56,814 bases of DNA, from NCBI GenBank assembly GCA_964638635.1, contig CAZXAQ010000018.1:1-56814 (forward strand). Direction: 5' to 3'. The translations under genes and the position numbers were made by a program. The DNA is from SZUA-430 sp964638635. Its GTDB lineage: Bacteria > Pseudomonadota > Alphaproteobacteria > Micropepsales > Micropepsaceae. The notes beneath the pieces are model-generated. The model was given only the letters and a program-made list of their open reading frames with translations. It was not told the DNA's origin and made no database searches. Below are positions 49,317 through 56,814 of the stretch, one piece after another (position 1 is the stretch's first letter; each line of letters starts with the position of its first letter).

Positions 49317-50522
49317 ATGGCGAAGCCGCAGATCCAAGCCGTGCATCCAAGTCTGTTCGGTGCGTTGAAGGCGCAAGCGCAAGATCCGCTGCTTGCGCTG
49401 ATGGCGGAATTTCGCGCCGACAAGCGTGAGGGCAAGATCGACCTCGGTGTCGGCATGTATCGCGATGCGACCGGCATTACGCCGGTGATGCGCGCGGTGA
49501 AGGCGGCGGAACGCATCCTGCTCGAGACGCAGACGACGAAGGGTTACATGGGGGCGGAAGGCGACGCGGTGTTCGTCGAACTGCTGAAGCCGCTTGTGTT
49601 CGGCGCGGCGATGGCCAAGAGCGACCGTATCGTCGGGCTCCAGACGCCGGGCGGAACGGGTGCGTTGCGCCTGGGTGCCGAGTTGATCGCGGCGGTGAGC
49701 CCGCGCGCCAAAGTGTGGCTGGGCGAGCCGACGTGGCCGAACCACCGGCCGCTGTTCAACGCCGCGCGGCTCGGTGTCGAAGGGTTCAAGCATTTCGACA
49801 AGGTGGCGCAGACGCTTTTGTTCGACGAGACGATGGGTGCGCTCAGCAAGGCGGCGCCGGGCGATATCGTTCTGTTGCAGGCGTGTTGTCACAATCCGAC
49901 CGGTGCGGATTACACGATGGATCAGTGGCGCACGATCGCGGAGACGCTGTCGGCCCGCGGGTTGGTGCCGTTCTTCGACTTTGCTTATCAGGGTTTGGGC
50001 GACGGGCTCGACGCAGATGCCGTGGGAATGCGCCTGGTGCTCGAGCAGGTCGATGAAGCCCTGATCGGCTACGCCAGCGACAAGAATTTCGGCGTTTATC
50101 GCGAGCGCGTCGGTGCGCTTTATGTGATGACCAACAACCCGCGCGCGGTCTACAGCCAAGCCATGGCGCTCGCGCGGGCGAACTGGTCGATGCCGTCGGA
50201 TCATGGCGCGGCGGTGGTGCGGCTGGTGCTACAGTCGCCGGAACTGACGCGCGATTGGACGGTGGAGCTCGACACGATGCGGGCGCGCATTCTGAACAAT
50301 CGCAAACGGCTCGCGGCACTCAATTCTCGCCTCAAGTCGGTGGTGCAGCAACGCGGGATGTTCAGCCAAATCCAGATCACGCCGGAAGCGGTCGTGCGGC
50401 TCAAGGACGAGCACGGGATCTATATGGTGGGCTCCGGGCGCATCAACGTCGCCGGCTTTCGCGACGACGGCGAGATCGAGCGGTTCGCCAAGGCGGTCGC
50501 CTCAGTGAACGGCGACGCTTAG
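49317..50522 (+). CDS. Aromatic amino acid aminotransferase
   Basis: This is a 401-residue class I PLP transaminase. The AspC/TyrB group pattern is clear: FRADKREGKIDLGVGMYRD, QTPGGTGALRLGAELI, CCHNPTGADYTMDQW, FDFAYQGLGDGLDADA, the PLP Lys in YASDKNFGVYRERVGAL and SGRINVAGF near the end. It is preceded by AAGGAG eight bases from the ATG and follows E2 by 11 bases, so it belongs to the E1-E2 operon. It should turn phenylalanine or tyrosine into the 2-oxoacid used by E1. Its last 21 bases overlap the convergent P450 gene. Confidence 0.9.
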   Translation: MAKPQIQAVHPSLFGALKAQAQDPLLALMAEFRADKREGKIDLGVGMYRDATGITPVMRAVKAAERILLETQTTKGYMGAEGDAVFVELLKPLVFGAAMAKSDRIVGLQTPGGTGALRLGAELIAAVSPRAKVWLGEPTWPNHRPLFNAARLGVEGFKHFDKVAQTLLFDETMGALSKAAPGDIVLLQACCHNPTGADYTMDQWRTIAETLSARGLVPFFDFAYQGLGDGLDADAVGMRLVLEQVDEALIGYASDKNFGVYRERVGALYVMTNNPRAVYSQAMALARANWSMPSDHGAAVVRLVLQSPELTRDWTVELDTMRARILNNRKRLAALNSRLKSVVQQRGMFSQIQITPEAVVRLKDEHGIYMVGSGRINVAGFRDDGEIERFAKAVASVNGDA

Positions 50523-51713
50523 CGAGGCGAAGCCGCGGAAGCGGGCGCGGCGGTTGCGCTTCGGCGGCTCTTTGAGTTCGTAGTTCGGGAAGCGTTTCAG
50601 CCATTTGCCGAGCGCGATGCGGCCCTCCATCCGCGCGAGGTTCATGCCGGCGCATTGATGCGGGCCGGCGGCGAAGGCGAGGTGGCGGTTCGGGTGCCTC
50701 GCGATGTCGAAGCGCTCGGGATCGGCGAACTCAGTGGGGTCGCGGTTTGCGGCGCCGATACCCAGCGTCACGAACGTGCCGGCATTGAGGGCGATGCCGC
50801 CGATTTCCGTGGCGCGGGTCGTGATGCGATTGCCGAGCTGGTTCGAGCTTTCGTAACGCAACACTTCTTCGATCGCGGGGCGCAGCAACGCTTCGTCCCT
50901 GATGAGGCGCGCGCGTTCTTGCGGGAAGCGGGCGAACAGTTCGAGCGCGTTGCCGATCAGGTTCGTCGTTGTCTCGTGGCCCGCGTTGAGCAGGAAGACG
51001 CAGTTCTCGGCGAGTTCGTGAGAAGCAAGCGGTTCGCCTTCGCTGACGATCAGGCGGGTCAGGACGTCGTGTTCCGGATCGCCCGGGTGTTTGCGCCGGT
51101 TCGCGATCAGTGTTTCGAGATAGGCATGGAAATCGCCGAGCGCTTGTTCGCCGCGCCCGAGGGCCTCTTGCGACAGAACGGGTTCGAGCGCGCCCAGGAT
51201 CGCGAGCGACCAATCGCGCAACGGCGCGCGGTCGGCCATCGGGATCGCGAGCAGGTCGCCGATCACTTCGATCGGGATGGCGCCTGCGAAGGCGGCGATC
51301 GCGTCGATCGTGCCCTTCGCCTCGGCTTCGTCGAGTAGGCGGTCCACGAGGCGCTCGAGCTTCGGTTCCAGCGGGGCCAACGCTTTCGGCACGAGCGCGC
51401 CCATGATCGCCCTGCGCACGCGCGTGTGGTAGGGCGCGTCGTTGAAGACGAGGCTCGTCGTGTGGTGGCGGAACAGGCGGGAGGCGGTGCCGAACTTCGG
51501 ACCGAACTCGGCGTTCTTGTCGGAGGAGAACGTCGCGGTGTCCTGATAGACGGCGAGTATGTCGGCGTAGCGGCTCAGGAAGATCGCGCCGTCGGGCAGG
51601 TGTTTGACCGGCTCGTGCTCGCGTAGCGCGCGGTAAGTCGGAAATGGGTCGTCGTAGAAGGCGTCGGGGAGGTTCTTTAGATCGAACGCGCGGGCGAGGG
51701 CAGGGTCGCTCAT
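50502..51713 (-). CDS. Cytochrome P450
   Basis: This 403-residue soluble bacterial P450 has the haem-thiolate motif FAAGPHQCAGMNLARMEG (Cys in HQCAG), the I-helix NAGHETTTNL with the conserved acid/Thr pair, and EEVLRYES (ExxR). It needs ferredoxin and reductase partners, which are not in the window. The sequence does not reveal the substrate. It overlaps the aminotransferase gene by 21 bases. The ATG 51713 start is chosen over a longer upstream frame. Confidence 0.92.
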   Translation of the reverse strand: MSDPALARAFDLKNLPDAFYDDPFPTYRALREHEPVKHLPDGAIFLSRYADILAVYQDTATFSSDKNAEFGPKFGTASRLFRHHTTSLVFNDAPYHTRVRRAIMGALVPKALAPLEPKLERLVDRLLDEAEAKGTIDAIAAFAGAIPIEVIGDLLAIPMADRAPLRDWSLAILGALEPVLSQEALGRGEQALGDFHAYLETLIANRRKHPGDPEHDVLTRLIVSEGEPLASHELAENCVFLLNAGHETTTNLIGNALELFARFPQERARLIRDEALLRPAIEEVLRYESSNQLGNRITTRATEIGGIALNAGTFVTLGIGAANRDPTEFADPERFDIARHPNRHLAFAAGPHQCAGMNLARMEGRIALGKWLKRFPNYELKEPPKRNRRARFRGFASLSVAVH

Positions 51714-51854
51714 GGTTGCCGGTAAATGCGTTCTTATCGAGGGTTCGGCCGGCACTTTGTCTTGAATACGAACAGCAGACAACTGGTTGTTACTTGAGCG
51801 GCGTTTTGCGGCGTTCTATGCCTTGGCGTGGGGATCAACTGGCAAGAGAGAACG

Positions 51855-52859
51855 ATGCGGTTCATCGTGTTGTTGGCAATGTTCATTGCCGCGGGCGCGC
51901 ACGCGCAGTCGCTGACCAATAGTCTGGGCGAGTGGTATTTTTGGAGCCCGGACAAGACGCAGCTCTACGCCCGCACGATCGGGACGCCAGGCGGCGATCC
52001 GGTGGTGGTGGTGCACGGCGGGTACGGCGCGGAGCACAGCTATCTGTTGCCTGCGTTCGAGCGCAACTTTCGGACGCGCCAATTTGTGTTCTTCGATCAG
52101 CGCGGCAGCTTGCGCTCGCCGGTTGCGGCGGACCGGATTTCGATGGACGCCTTCGTGGCGGACCTGGAGCAGCTGCGCATGGAGTTGGGCTTGCAGCAGT
52201 TGACGATCGTCGCGCACTCGATGGGAACGTCGATTGCGTATGCCTATCTTGCAAAATACCCGGGACGCGTGAAAAATCTGGTGCTGGTTGGCCCGGTGTT
52301 TCCGTTCTATCCGGGGCCTGCGCCGGACAAAGAGATGCTGACGCAGCTTGGACTGCCGTCGGACGAAGCGAGCCCCTTCCTCAAAGAGCTGAAGGCTTCA
52401 ATCGAAAGCCAATATGCCGGCTATGAGCGCAAAGCCGACGAGCAGATCAAGCGCGAGAAGCTGGATGGCGAACCGGTCAACGGTATGCAGCGTACGGCGC
52501 GATGGCGCATCCGGTTCGCGTCGGCAAACGTTTACGACATCGGTAAGTGGCGCGAGATGCTGGGCGGGCAGACGCTCTATAACGAGAACATTTTTCCGTC
52601 TCTGGTTAAGAGCGCGGGTGGCGATGCCGGTTGGCGCGAGAGCTGGAAGCCCTATTTCGGCGCGCTGCAGAATTACAAGGGCAAGCTCACGTTTATCATC
52701 GGGCAGAGCGACTTTATTGATGCGCAGTATCGGTTCTGGCCGAAGATCTTCGCGCAGCTGCCGAATGCCAAGCCCATCCTTATCGAGAAGGCAGGGCACA
52801 ACATCTGGATCGATGAGCCGGAGCGCTTTGCGCGCGCGGTCGATGAGGCGTTGCGGTAA
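51855..52859 (+). CDS. Secreted alpha/beta hydrolase (proline iminopeptidase-like)
   Basis: This is a 334-residue exported hydrolase. It has a signal peptide (FIVLLAMFIAAGAHAQ), the oxyanion stretch VVVHGGYGAEHSYLLP, DQRGSLRSP, the nucleophile elbow VAHSMGTS (Ser), and a C-terminal Asp/His pair (FIDAQ; KAGHNIWIDEPERF). DQRG plus the layout resembles S33 peptidases, with esterase an alternative. The ATG 51855 is chosen because it starts the signal peptide, with GAGAGA just before. Confidence 0.85.
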   Translation: MRFIVLLAMFIAAGAHAQSLTNSLGEWYFWSPDKTQLYARTIGTPGGDPVVVVHGGYGAEHSYLLPAFERNFRTRQFVFFDQRGSLRSPVAADRISMDAFVADLEQLRMELGLQQLTIVAHSMGTSIAYAYLAKYPGRVKNLVLVGPVFPFYPGPAPDKEMLTQLGLPSDEASPFLKELKASIESQYAGYERKADEQIKREKLDGEPVNGMQRTARWRIRFASANVYDIGKWREMLGGQTLYNENIFPSLVKSAGGDAGWRESWKPYFGALQNYKGKLTFIIGQSDFIDAQYRFWPKIFAQLPNAKPILIEKAGHNIWIDEPERFARAVDEALR

Positions 52860-52863
52860 CCGC

Positions 52864-54888
52864 TCAGAGCGCGTTCATCGTCAGGAGTTCGTAGCTTGCG
52901 ACCGGTTCCTCGTTTGCGTTCGTGAGCAGGACGGCCCAACGGACTTCGCCGTATTTGTCGGTGCGCGGGGTCTTTTGTTTGACCGTTAGGTTCACTTTGA
53001 TGGACTCGCCGGGCTTCACCGGTTTGATGAAGCGCAGATTGTCGAGGCCGTAGTTCGCGAGGACCGGACCCGGATCGGGATCGACGAAGAGGCCCGCTGC
53101 GAACGAGAGCAGCAGATAGCCGTGCGCGACGCGGCCGCCGAACAGCGGGTTCGCGGCGGCGGCTTTCTCGTCCATGTGGGCGTAGAATGTGTCGCCGGTG
53201 AAATGCGCGAAGTGTTCGATGTCTTCGAGCGTGATCGTGCGGGGCTTCGTGACGAGCGTGCGGCCGAGTTCGAGTTCGCCGAAGCGCAGGCGGAACGGGT
53301 GCAGGCTGTCGCGCTGTTCCGGCGCACCCTGGAGCCAGTTCGCGGTGACGGCGCTGATCGTGCGCGGCGAGGCTTGGACGGCGGTGCGTTGCATGTAGTG
53401 CATGACGCCGCGCAGGCCCCCCATTTCTTCGCCGCCGCCGGCGCGGCCTGGGCCGCCGTGAATGAGAGACGGGAGCGGCGAGCCGTGGCCGGTCGATTCC
53501 TTCGCGCAGTCGCGGTCGATGACGACGAGGCGGCCGTGGAAGGAGGCGGCGTCCTCGATGAACTCGCGCACGATCTTCGGGTCGTACGTGAAGAGTGACA
53601 TCACGAGCGAGCCCTTGCCGCGATTGACGAGGCCGATCGCTTCGGTCATGCCGGTGTAGGGCATCAGCGTTGCGACCGGGCCGAACGGTTCGATCTCGTG
53701 GACCTTCGTGGCATGCAGGGGCTTGTCGCAGCGGAGCAGCATGGGCGCGATGAATGCGCCTTTGGCGGCGTCGGCGCCGCGGACGTCCACGTGAGCGGGA
53801 TCGCCCACGACGATGCGGGTTTCGCCGCTCAAGGCTTTGATCTTCGCGCGTACGTCGTCGCGTTGCGCCGTGCTGATGAGCGCGCCCATGACGACACCTT
53901 CTTGGCGCGGGTCGCCGACGACGATTTCGGCTAGCGCTTTCTTTAGAGCGATTTCGGCGGCGTCGATCATGTCGGCGGGCACGAGGGCGCGGCGGATCGC
54001 GGTACACTTTTGGCCCGCCTTCACCGTCATCTCGCGGACCACTTCTTTGATGAAGAGGTCGAATTCGGGCGTGCTCGGTGCGGCGTCGGGGCCGAGCACG
54101 GCGGCGTTCAGCGAGTCGCGTTCGGCGATGAAGCGCACGCTTTCGCGGGCGATCACGGGGTGGCGTTGCAGCTTCTCGGCGGTTTCGGCGGAGCCCGTAA
54201 AGGAGACGACGTCTTGGCCGGTGAGGTGATCGAACAGGTCGCCGATGGGGCCAAGCACGAGTTGGATCGCGCCTTTGGGCAGCACGTTTGCTTCGATGAG
54301 CACGCGGAAGGCGGCTTCGGCGAGGTGGGCGCTCGCGGTTGCGGGTTTGACGATTGCGGGGACGCCTGCGAGCAGTGTGGGGGCGAGTTTCTCCAGCATG
54401 CCCCAGACGGGGAAGTTGAAGGCGTTGATGTGGACGGCCGTGCCTTTCAGGGACGTCATCACATGCTGGCCGATGAACGTGCCCTTCTTCGACAGGCCTT
54501 CGACGGCGCCGTCGGTGAGGATTGTGTCGGCGGGGAGTTCGCGGCGGCCTTTGGAGGCGTAAGCGTACAGCGTGCCGGCGCCGCCTTCGATGTCGATCCA
54601 GCCGTCGCTCTTCGTTGCGCCGGTGTCGTAAGACAATGCGTAGAGTTCGTCCTTGCGCGCCATGATCGCGTCGCCAAGCGCTTTCAGCATTTTCGCGCGA
54701 TCGTGGAAGGTGAGTTTGCTGAGTGCGGTGCCGCCGCCGATGCGGGCATGGGAGAGGATCGCTTTGAAGTCGCGAACGGTCTCGCCGATTTGGGCGATGG
54801 GCTCGCCCGTGATGGCGGAGCGAACAGGCGTCATCGTTCCGCGCGGCGGAACCCAAGCGTCCTGCGCGTAGGCTTGCAGCGTTTTCAT
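52864..54888 (-). CDS. paaZ: Bifunctional oxepin-CoA hydrolase/3-oxo-5,6-dehydrosuberyl-CoA semialdehyde dehydrogenase
   Basis: This 674-residue fusion enzyme opens the oxepin-CoA ring and oxidises the aldehyde in phenylacetate degradation. The N-terminal aldehyde dehydrogenase domain (~1-520) has the catalytic Cys in VKAGQKCTAIRRAL and INAFNFPVWGMLEKLAP. The C-terminal MaoC-type hydratase domain (~535-674) has DTFYAHMDEKAAA and GRVAHGYLLLS (Asp/His pair). It lies 11 bases after paaG on the same strand. Confidence 0.95.
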   Translation of the reverse strand: MKTLQAYAQDAWVPPRGTMTPVRSAITGEPIAQIGETVRDFKAILSHARIGGGTALSKLTFHDRAKMLKALGDAIMARKDELYALSYDTGATKSDGWIDIEGGAGTLYAYASKGRRELPADTILTDGAVEGLSKKGTFIGQHVMTSLKGTAVHINAFNFPVWGMLEKLAPTLLAGVPAIVKPATASAHLAEAAFRVLIEANVLPKGAIQLVLGPIGDLFDHLTGQDVVSFTGSAETAEKLQRHPVIARESVRFIAERDSLNAAVLGPDAAPSTPEFDLFIKEVVREMTVKAGQKCTAIRRALVPADMIDAAEIALKKALAEIVVGDPRQEGVVMGALISTAQRDDVRAKIKALSGETRIVVGDPAHVDVRGADAAKGAFIAPMLLRCDKPLHATKVHEIEPFGPVATLMPYTGMTEAIGLVNRGKGSLVMSLFTYDPKIVREFIEDAASFHGRLVVIDRDCAKESTGHGSPLPSLIHGGPGRAGGGEEMGGLRGVMHYMQRTAVQASPRTISAVTANWLQGAPEQRDSLHPFRLRFGELELGRTLVTKPRTITLEDIEHFAHFTGDTFYAHMDEKAAAANPLFGGRVAHGYLLLSFAAGLFVDPDPGPVLANYGLDNLRFIKPVKPGESIKVNLTVKQKTPRTDKYGEVRWAVLLTNANEEPVASYELLTMNAL

Positions 54889-54899
54889 GTGAGGCCTCC

Positions 54900-55691
54900 T
54901 CAGCGGCCGGTGAATTTGGGCGGGCGCTTTTCGCCGAACGCGGCGACGCCTTCCTTGTAGTCGTGACTGCGGCCGAGCTCGCGCTGCAGGTCGCGTTCGA
55001 GGTCGAGCTGCGTGTCGAGCGTTTGCGACCAGCTTCCGCGGATGGCGAGTTTCGTGGCGCCCAGGCCCTTGGTCGGACCGTTCGCGAGACGCTCGACGAG
55101 TTTCGTCGCTTCGGCTTGTAGCTCCGCGTCGTCAACAGTGCGCCAGATCAGGCCCCAAGCTTCGGCTTTCTCGGCGCTCAAGGGTTCGCCGGTGAGAGCG
55201 AGCGCGATCGCGCGCGGTTGGCCGGCGAGGCGCGGCAACATCCACGTGCCGCCGGAGTCGGGGACGAGGCCGATGTTTGCGAAGGATTGGATGAAGCGCG
55301 CGCTCTTTGCGGCGAGCACGATGTCGGCGGCGAAGGCGATGTTGGCGCCGGCGCCGGCGGCAACGCCGTTCACCGCGCACACGACTGGCTTTGGCAGCGC
55401 AACGAGGCGGCGGATGAGCGGGTTGTAGCGGTTCTCGAGCGACTCGCCGAGGTCGACACCTGCACCACCGGGCGCGACGGCGCGGTCGGACAGATCTTGG
55501 CCGGCGCAGAAGCCGCGGCCTGCGCCCGTGATCAGCAACGCGCGGATGTCGGGGTTGCGTTCGACGGCGGTCAATGCTTCGGCGACTTCCGCATGCATTT
55601 GCACGTTGAAGCTGTTCAGCCGGTCGGGCCGGTTCAGCGTGAGGCGCGCCGCGTTGTTCGTGAGCTCGAACAGGATGGTTTCGTAGTTCAT
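54900..55691 (-). CDS. paaG: 2-(1,2-epoxy-1,2-dihydrophenyl)acetyl-CoA isomerase
   Basis: This 263-residue crotonase-fold enzyme converts the ring epoxide-CoA to oxepin-CoA. The CoA/oxyanion motif GRGFCAGQDLSDR and the catalytic region FANIGLVPDSGGTWMLPRL are diagnostic of PaaG rather than general enoyl-CoA hydratases. GGGAGG precedes the ATG. It heads a paaG-paaZ transcript. Confidence 0.92.
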   Translation of the reverse strand: MNYETILFELTNNAARLTLNRPDRLNSFNVQMHAEVAEALTAVERNPDIRALLITGAGRGFCAGQDLSDRAVAPGGAGVDLGESLENRYNPLIRRLVALPKPVVCAVNGVAAGAGANIAFAADIVLAAKSARFIQSFANIGLVPDSGGTWMLPRLAGQPRAIALALTGEPLSAEKAEAWGLIWRTVDDAELQAEATKLVERLANGPTKGLGATKLAIRGSWSQTLDTQLDLERDLQRELGRSHDYKEGVAAFGEKRPPKFTGR

Positions 55692-55807
55692 CCGCCACCT
55701 CCCAAAGATGCAAGCGGGTTGGCCCCGCGCTCGTCGTGCGCACCGCTTTAGGATAGAACGCGGGGTGGGTCAAACCGACACCACGATCGCTATGTGCTTA
55801 CAAATAT

Positions 55808-55834
55808 TTCGTCATGGCCGGGGGTTACCCGGCC
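55808..55834 (+). repeat. REP-like palindromic repeat, copy in the paaG-paaI gap
   Basis: TTCGTCATGGCCGGGGGTT continues to ACCCGGCC. It is one mismatch from the minus-strand repeat at 71-97 over 27 bases. A second, unrelated GC hairpin (GGCGGGGC/GCCCCGCC, 55878-55895) follows. Both lie in the 240-bp divergent promoter region. Confidence 0.7.
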
Positions 55835-55931
55835 ACCCCCGGGATGCGCGCCAAACCACGGGAGGTAAACCGGGGTGGGCGGGGCAAGCCCCGCCAGGAC
55901 CATCGTTGTTGATATTGATGGAGTGAAGCGA

Positions 55932-56366
55932 ATGACGGCAGAAGCCGACGATCTCGCGCGCCGTGTTGCGGCGCATATGCTTGCCCAGGAGGGGACGGGG
56001 CCGCGTTGGGGGATTGCGATTGAGGAGGCGCGCGAGGGGTATGCGCGGCTTTCGATGGTGGTGCGGGCCGACATGCTCAACGGGCATCGGATTGCGCATG
56101 GCGGGATGATTTTTGCGCTGGCCGATACGGCGTTCGCTTATGCGTGCAATTCGCGCAATGTTTCGACCGTCGCGCAGCAGGCGTCGATCGTGTTCCTGGC
56201 GCCCGCGAAGGAAGGGGCGCGGCTGGTCGCGGAGGCGCGTGAAGAAGCCGTGGCTGGACGCTCGGGGGCTTACACGGTGACGGTGCGCACGGCGGAGGGC
56301 GAAAACGTCGCCGTGTTTCAGGGGCTTTCGCGCTCCGTCGGCGGCGCGGTGCTTTCCGGCAATTAA
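55932..56366 (+). CDS. paaI: Hydroxyphenylacetyl-CoA thioesterase
   Basis: This 144-residue hotdog-fold thioesterase is thought to rescue CoA from dead-end intermediates of the phenylacetate pathway. The family motif GHRIAHGGMIFALADTAFAY contains the catalytic Asp, and ARSGAYTVTVRTAEGE-like GRSGAYTVTVRTAEGE follows. The ATG 55932 (MTAEADD) matches the usual start; an in-frame GTG lies three codons upstream. The paaA operator begins right after its stop. Confidence 0.9.
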   Translation: MTAEADDLARRVAAHMLAQEGTGPRWGIAIEEAREGYARLSMVVRADMLNGHRIAHGGMIFALADTAFAYACNSRNVSTVAQQASIVFLAPAKEGARLVAEAREEAVAGRSGAYTVTVRTAEGENVAVFQGLSRSVGGAVLSGN

Positions 56367-56388
56367 TTGACCGATCGGTCGATTTATT
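56367..56388. promoter_or_regulatory. Putative TetR (PaaR-like) operator upstream of paaA
   Basis: The site reads TTGACCG, AT, C, GG, TCG, A, TTTATT and contains the perfect 12-bp palindrome GACCGATCGGTC. It starts at the base after the paaI stop and lies 41 bases before the paaA ATG. It matches the site in front of the TetR/E1 genes at 17 of 22 positions. Confidence 0.65.
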
Positions 56389-56429
56389 CTAGGTTCCGCG
56401 CCCAAGTTCGCTGAGGAAATCGCGCGCTC

Positions 56430-56814
56430 ATGTACACCACCGAACTGAAAGACAAGAACCAGAAGGTGGCGCCGGTCACGACGGTGGCGGAGGATCCGGT
56501 AAAGCTTGCCGCGTTTGAGGCGCGCGTGGCCGCCGACGATTTCATCGAGCCTAAGGATTGGATGCCGGAGGCCTATCGTAAGACGCTGGTGCGACAGATT
56601 TCACAGCATGCGCATTCGGAAGTCGTGGGGATGCTGCCCGAGGGGAATTGGATCACGCGGGCGCCGTCATTGCGGCGCAAAGCCGTGCTGCTTGCCAAGG
56701 TGCAGGATGAGGGCGGGCACGGGCTTTATCTTTATGCGGCGGCCGAGACGCTAGGCACCAGCCGCGACGAGATGATCGAGGCGCTGCATTCGGGGCGCGC
56801 TAAGTACTCGACGA
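56430..56814 (+). CDS. paaA: 1,2-phenylacetyl-CoA epoxidase subunit PaaA (5' part, runs off the window)
   Basis: The first 128 codons of the catalytic diiron subunit that epoxidises phenylacetyl-CoA are visible. MYTTELKDKN starts at ATG 56430, with GAGGAA 11 bases upstream. DDFIEPKDWMPEAYRKTLVR, SEVVGMLPEGNWITRAPSL and the metal-ligand helix AKVQDEGGHGLYLY (Glu and His of ExxH) match PaaA. The remaining paaBCDE genes are presumably beyond the right edge. Confidence 0.93.
   Translation, partial: MYTTELKDKNQKVAPVTTVAEDPVKLAAFEARVAADDFIEPKDWMPEAYRKTLVRQISQHAHSEVVGMLPEGNWITRAPSLRRKAVLLAKVQDEGGHGLYLYAAAETLGTSRDEMIEALHSGRAKYST

Noticed and set aside
52673..55135. Very long open frame opposite-phase within paaZ
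   Set aside because: It is Arg/Pro/His-rich low-quality translation in a GC-rich genome; the paaZ frame has all the domain motifs.

Overview
The window reads as ordinary chromosomal DNA of a GC-rich alphaproteobacterium. No rRNA, phage, transposase or CRISPR is visible. The gene order is typical of the class: rpmH-rnpA-yidD-yidC-engB-argB and dapD on one strand, dnaX-ybaB-recR-def-fmt-truA on the other. kdsB (a Gram-negative outer membrane) and the dap genes fit. The genus cannot be named from the sequence alone. The first ~70 bases are almost pure C and look like a contig-edge artefact.

Layout. 0.2-8 kb: TPR lipoprotein, TAXI binding protein, M17 aminopeptidase, hydroxyacid reductase, cytochrome c, then kdsB-pheA. 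8-9.5 kb: a ParE/RelE-type toxin-antitoxin pair and nudC. 9.7-15.6 kb: SRP RNA (ffs) followed by dnaX, ybaB, recR, an orphan gene, def, fmt and truA. 15.6-20 kb: a Tat-exported D-aminoacylase-like protein, convergent with murI, an unknown membrane protein and dapE. 20-24.2 kb: SDRs, a small monooxygenase, CinA, an ERG4/ERG24-type sterol reductase and an ASCH protein. 24.2-32.2 kb: dapD, HAD nucleotidase, DUF2336-like, double DUF1036, argB, engB, yidC, yidD, rnpA, rpmH. 32.4-42 kb: DUF547, TVP38/TMEM64 plus an FAD disulfide reductase, a histidine kinase overlapping glk, gamma-glutamyltransferase divergent from a P1 (Ntn) hydrolase, and an OmpA-like lipoprotein. 42.1 kb: tRNA-Arg(ACG). 42.2-45.4 kb: small and poorly characterised proteins. 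45.4-56.8 kb: a TetR regulator, a fused E1 alpha/beta plus E2 of a 2-oxoacid dehydrogenase, an aromatic aminotransferase, a P450, an alpha/beta hydrolase, then paaZ, paaG, paaI and the start of paaA.

Two things stand out. First, several intergenic spaces hold long, near-perfect inverted repeats, each with a different sequence. Three have arms built from a short reiterated word, and the fourth is not clearly word-based. One gap also holds a 140-bp tandem duplication in which all seven GTAAC/GTTAC words of one copy have become GTAGC/GCTAC in the other. This concerted change suggests a word-based element class that standard annotation does not name. Second, the right end looks like one catabolic module: aromatic amino acid to 2-oxoacid (aminotransferase), to aryl-acetyl-CoA (E1/E2), to the phenylacetyl-CoA (paa) pathway. 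A 22-bp motif shared by the E1/TetR intergenic region and the paaA upstream region suggests common control by the TetR protein.
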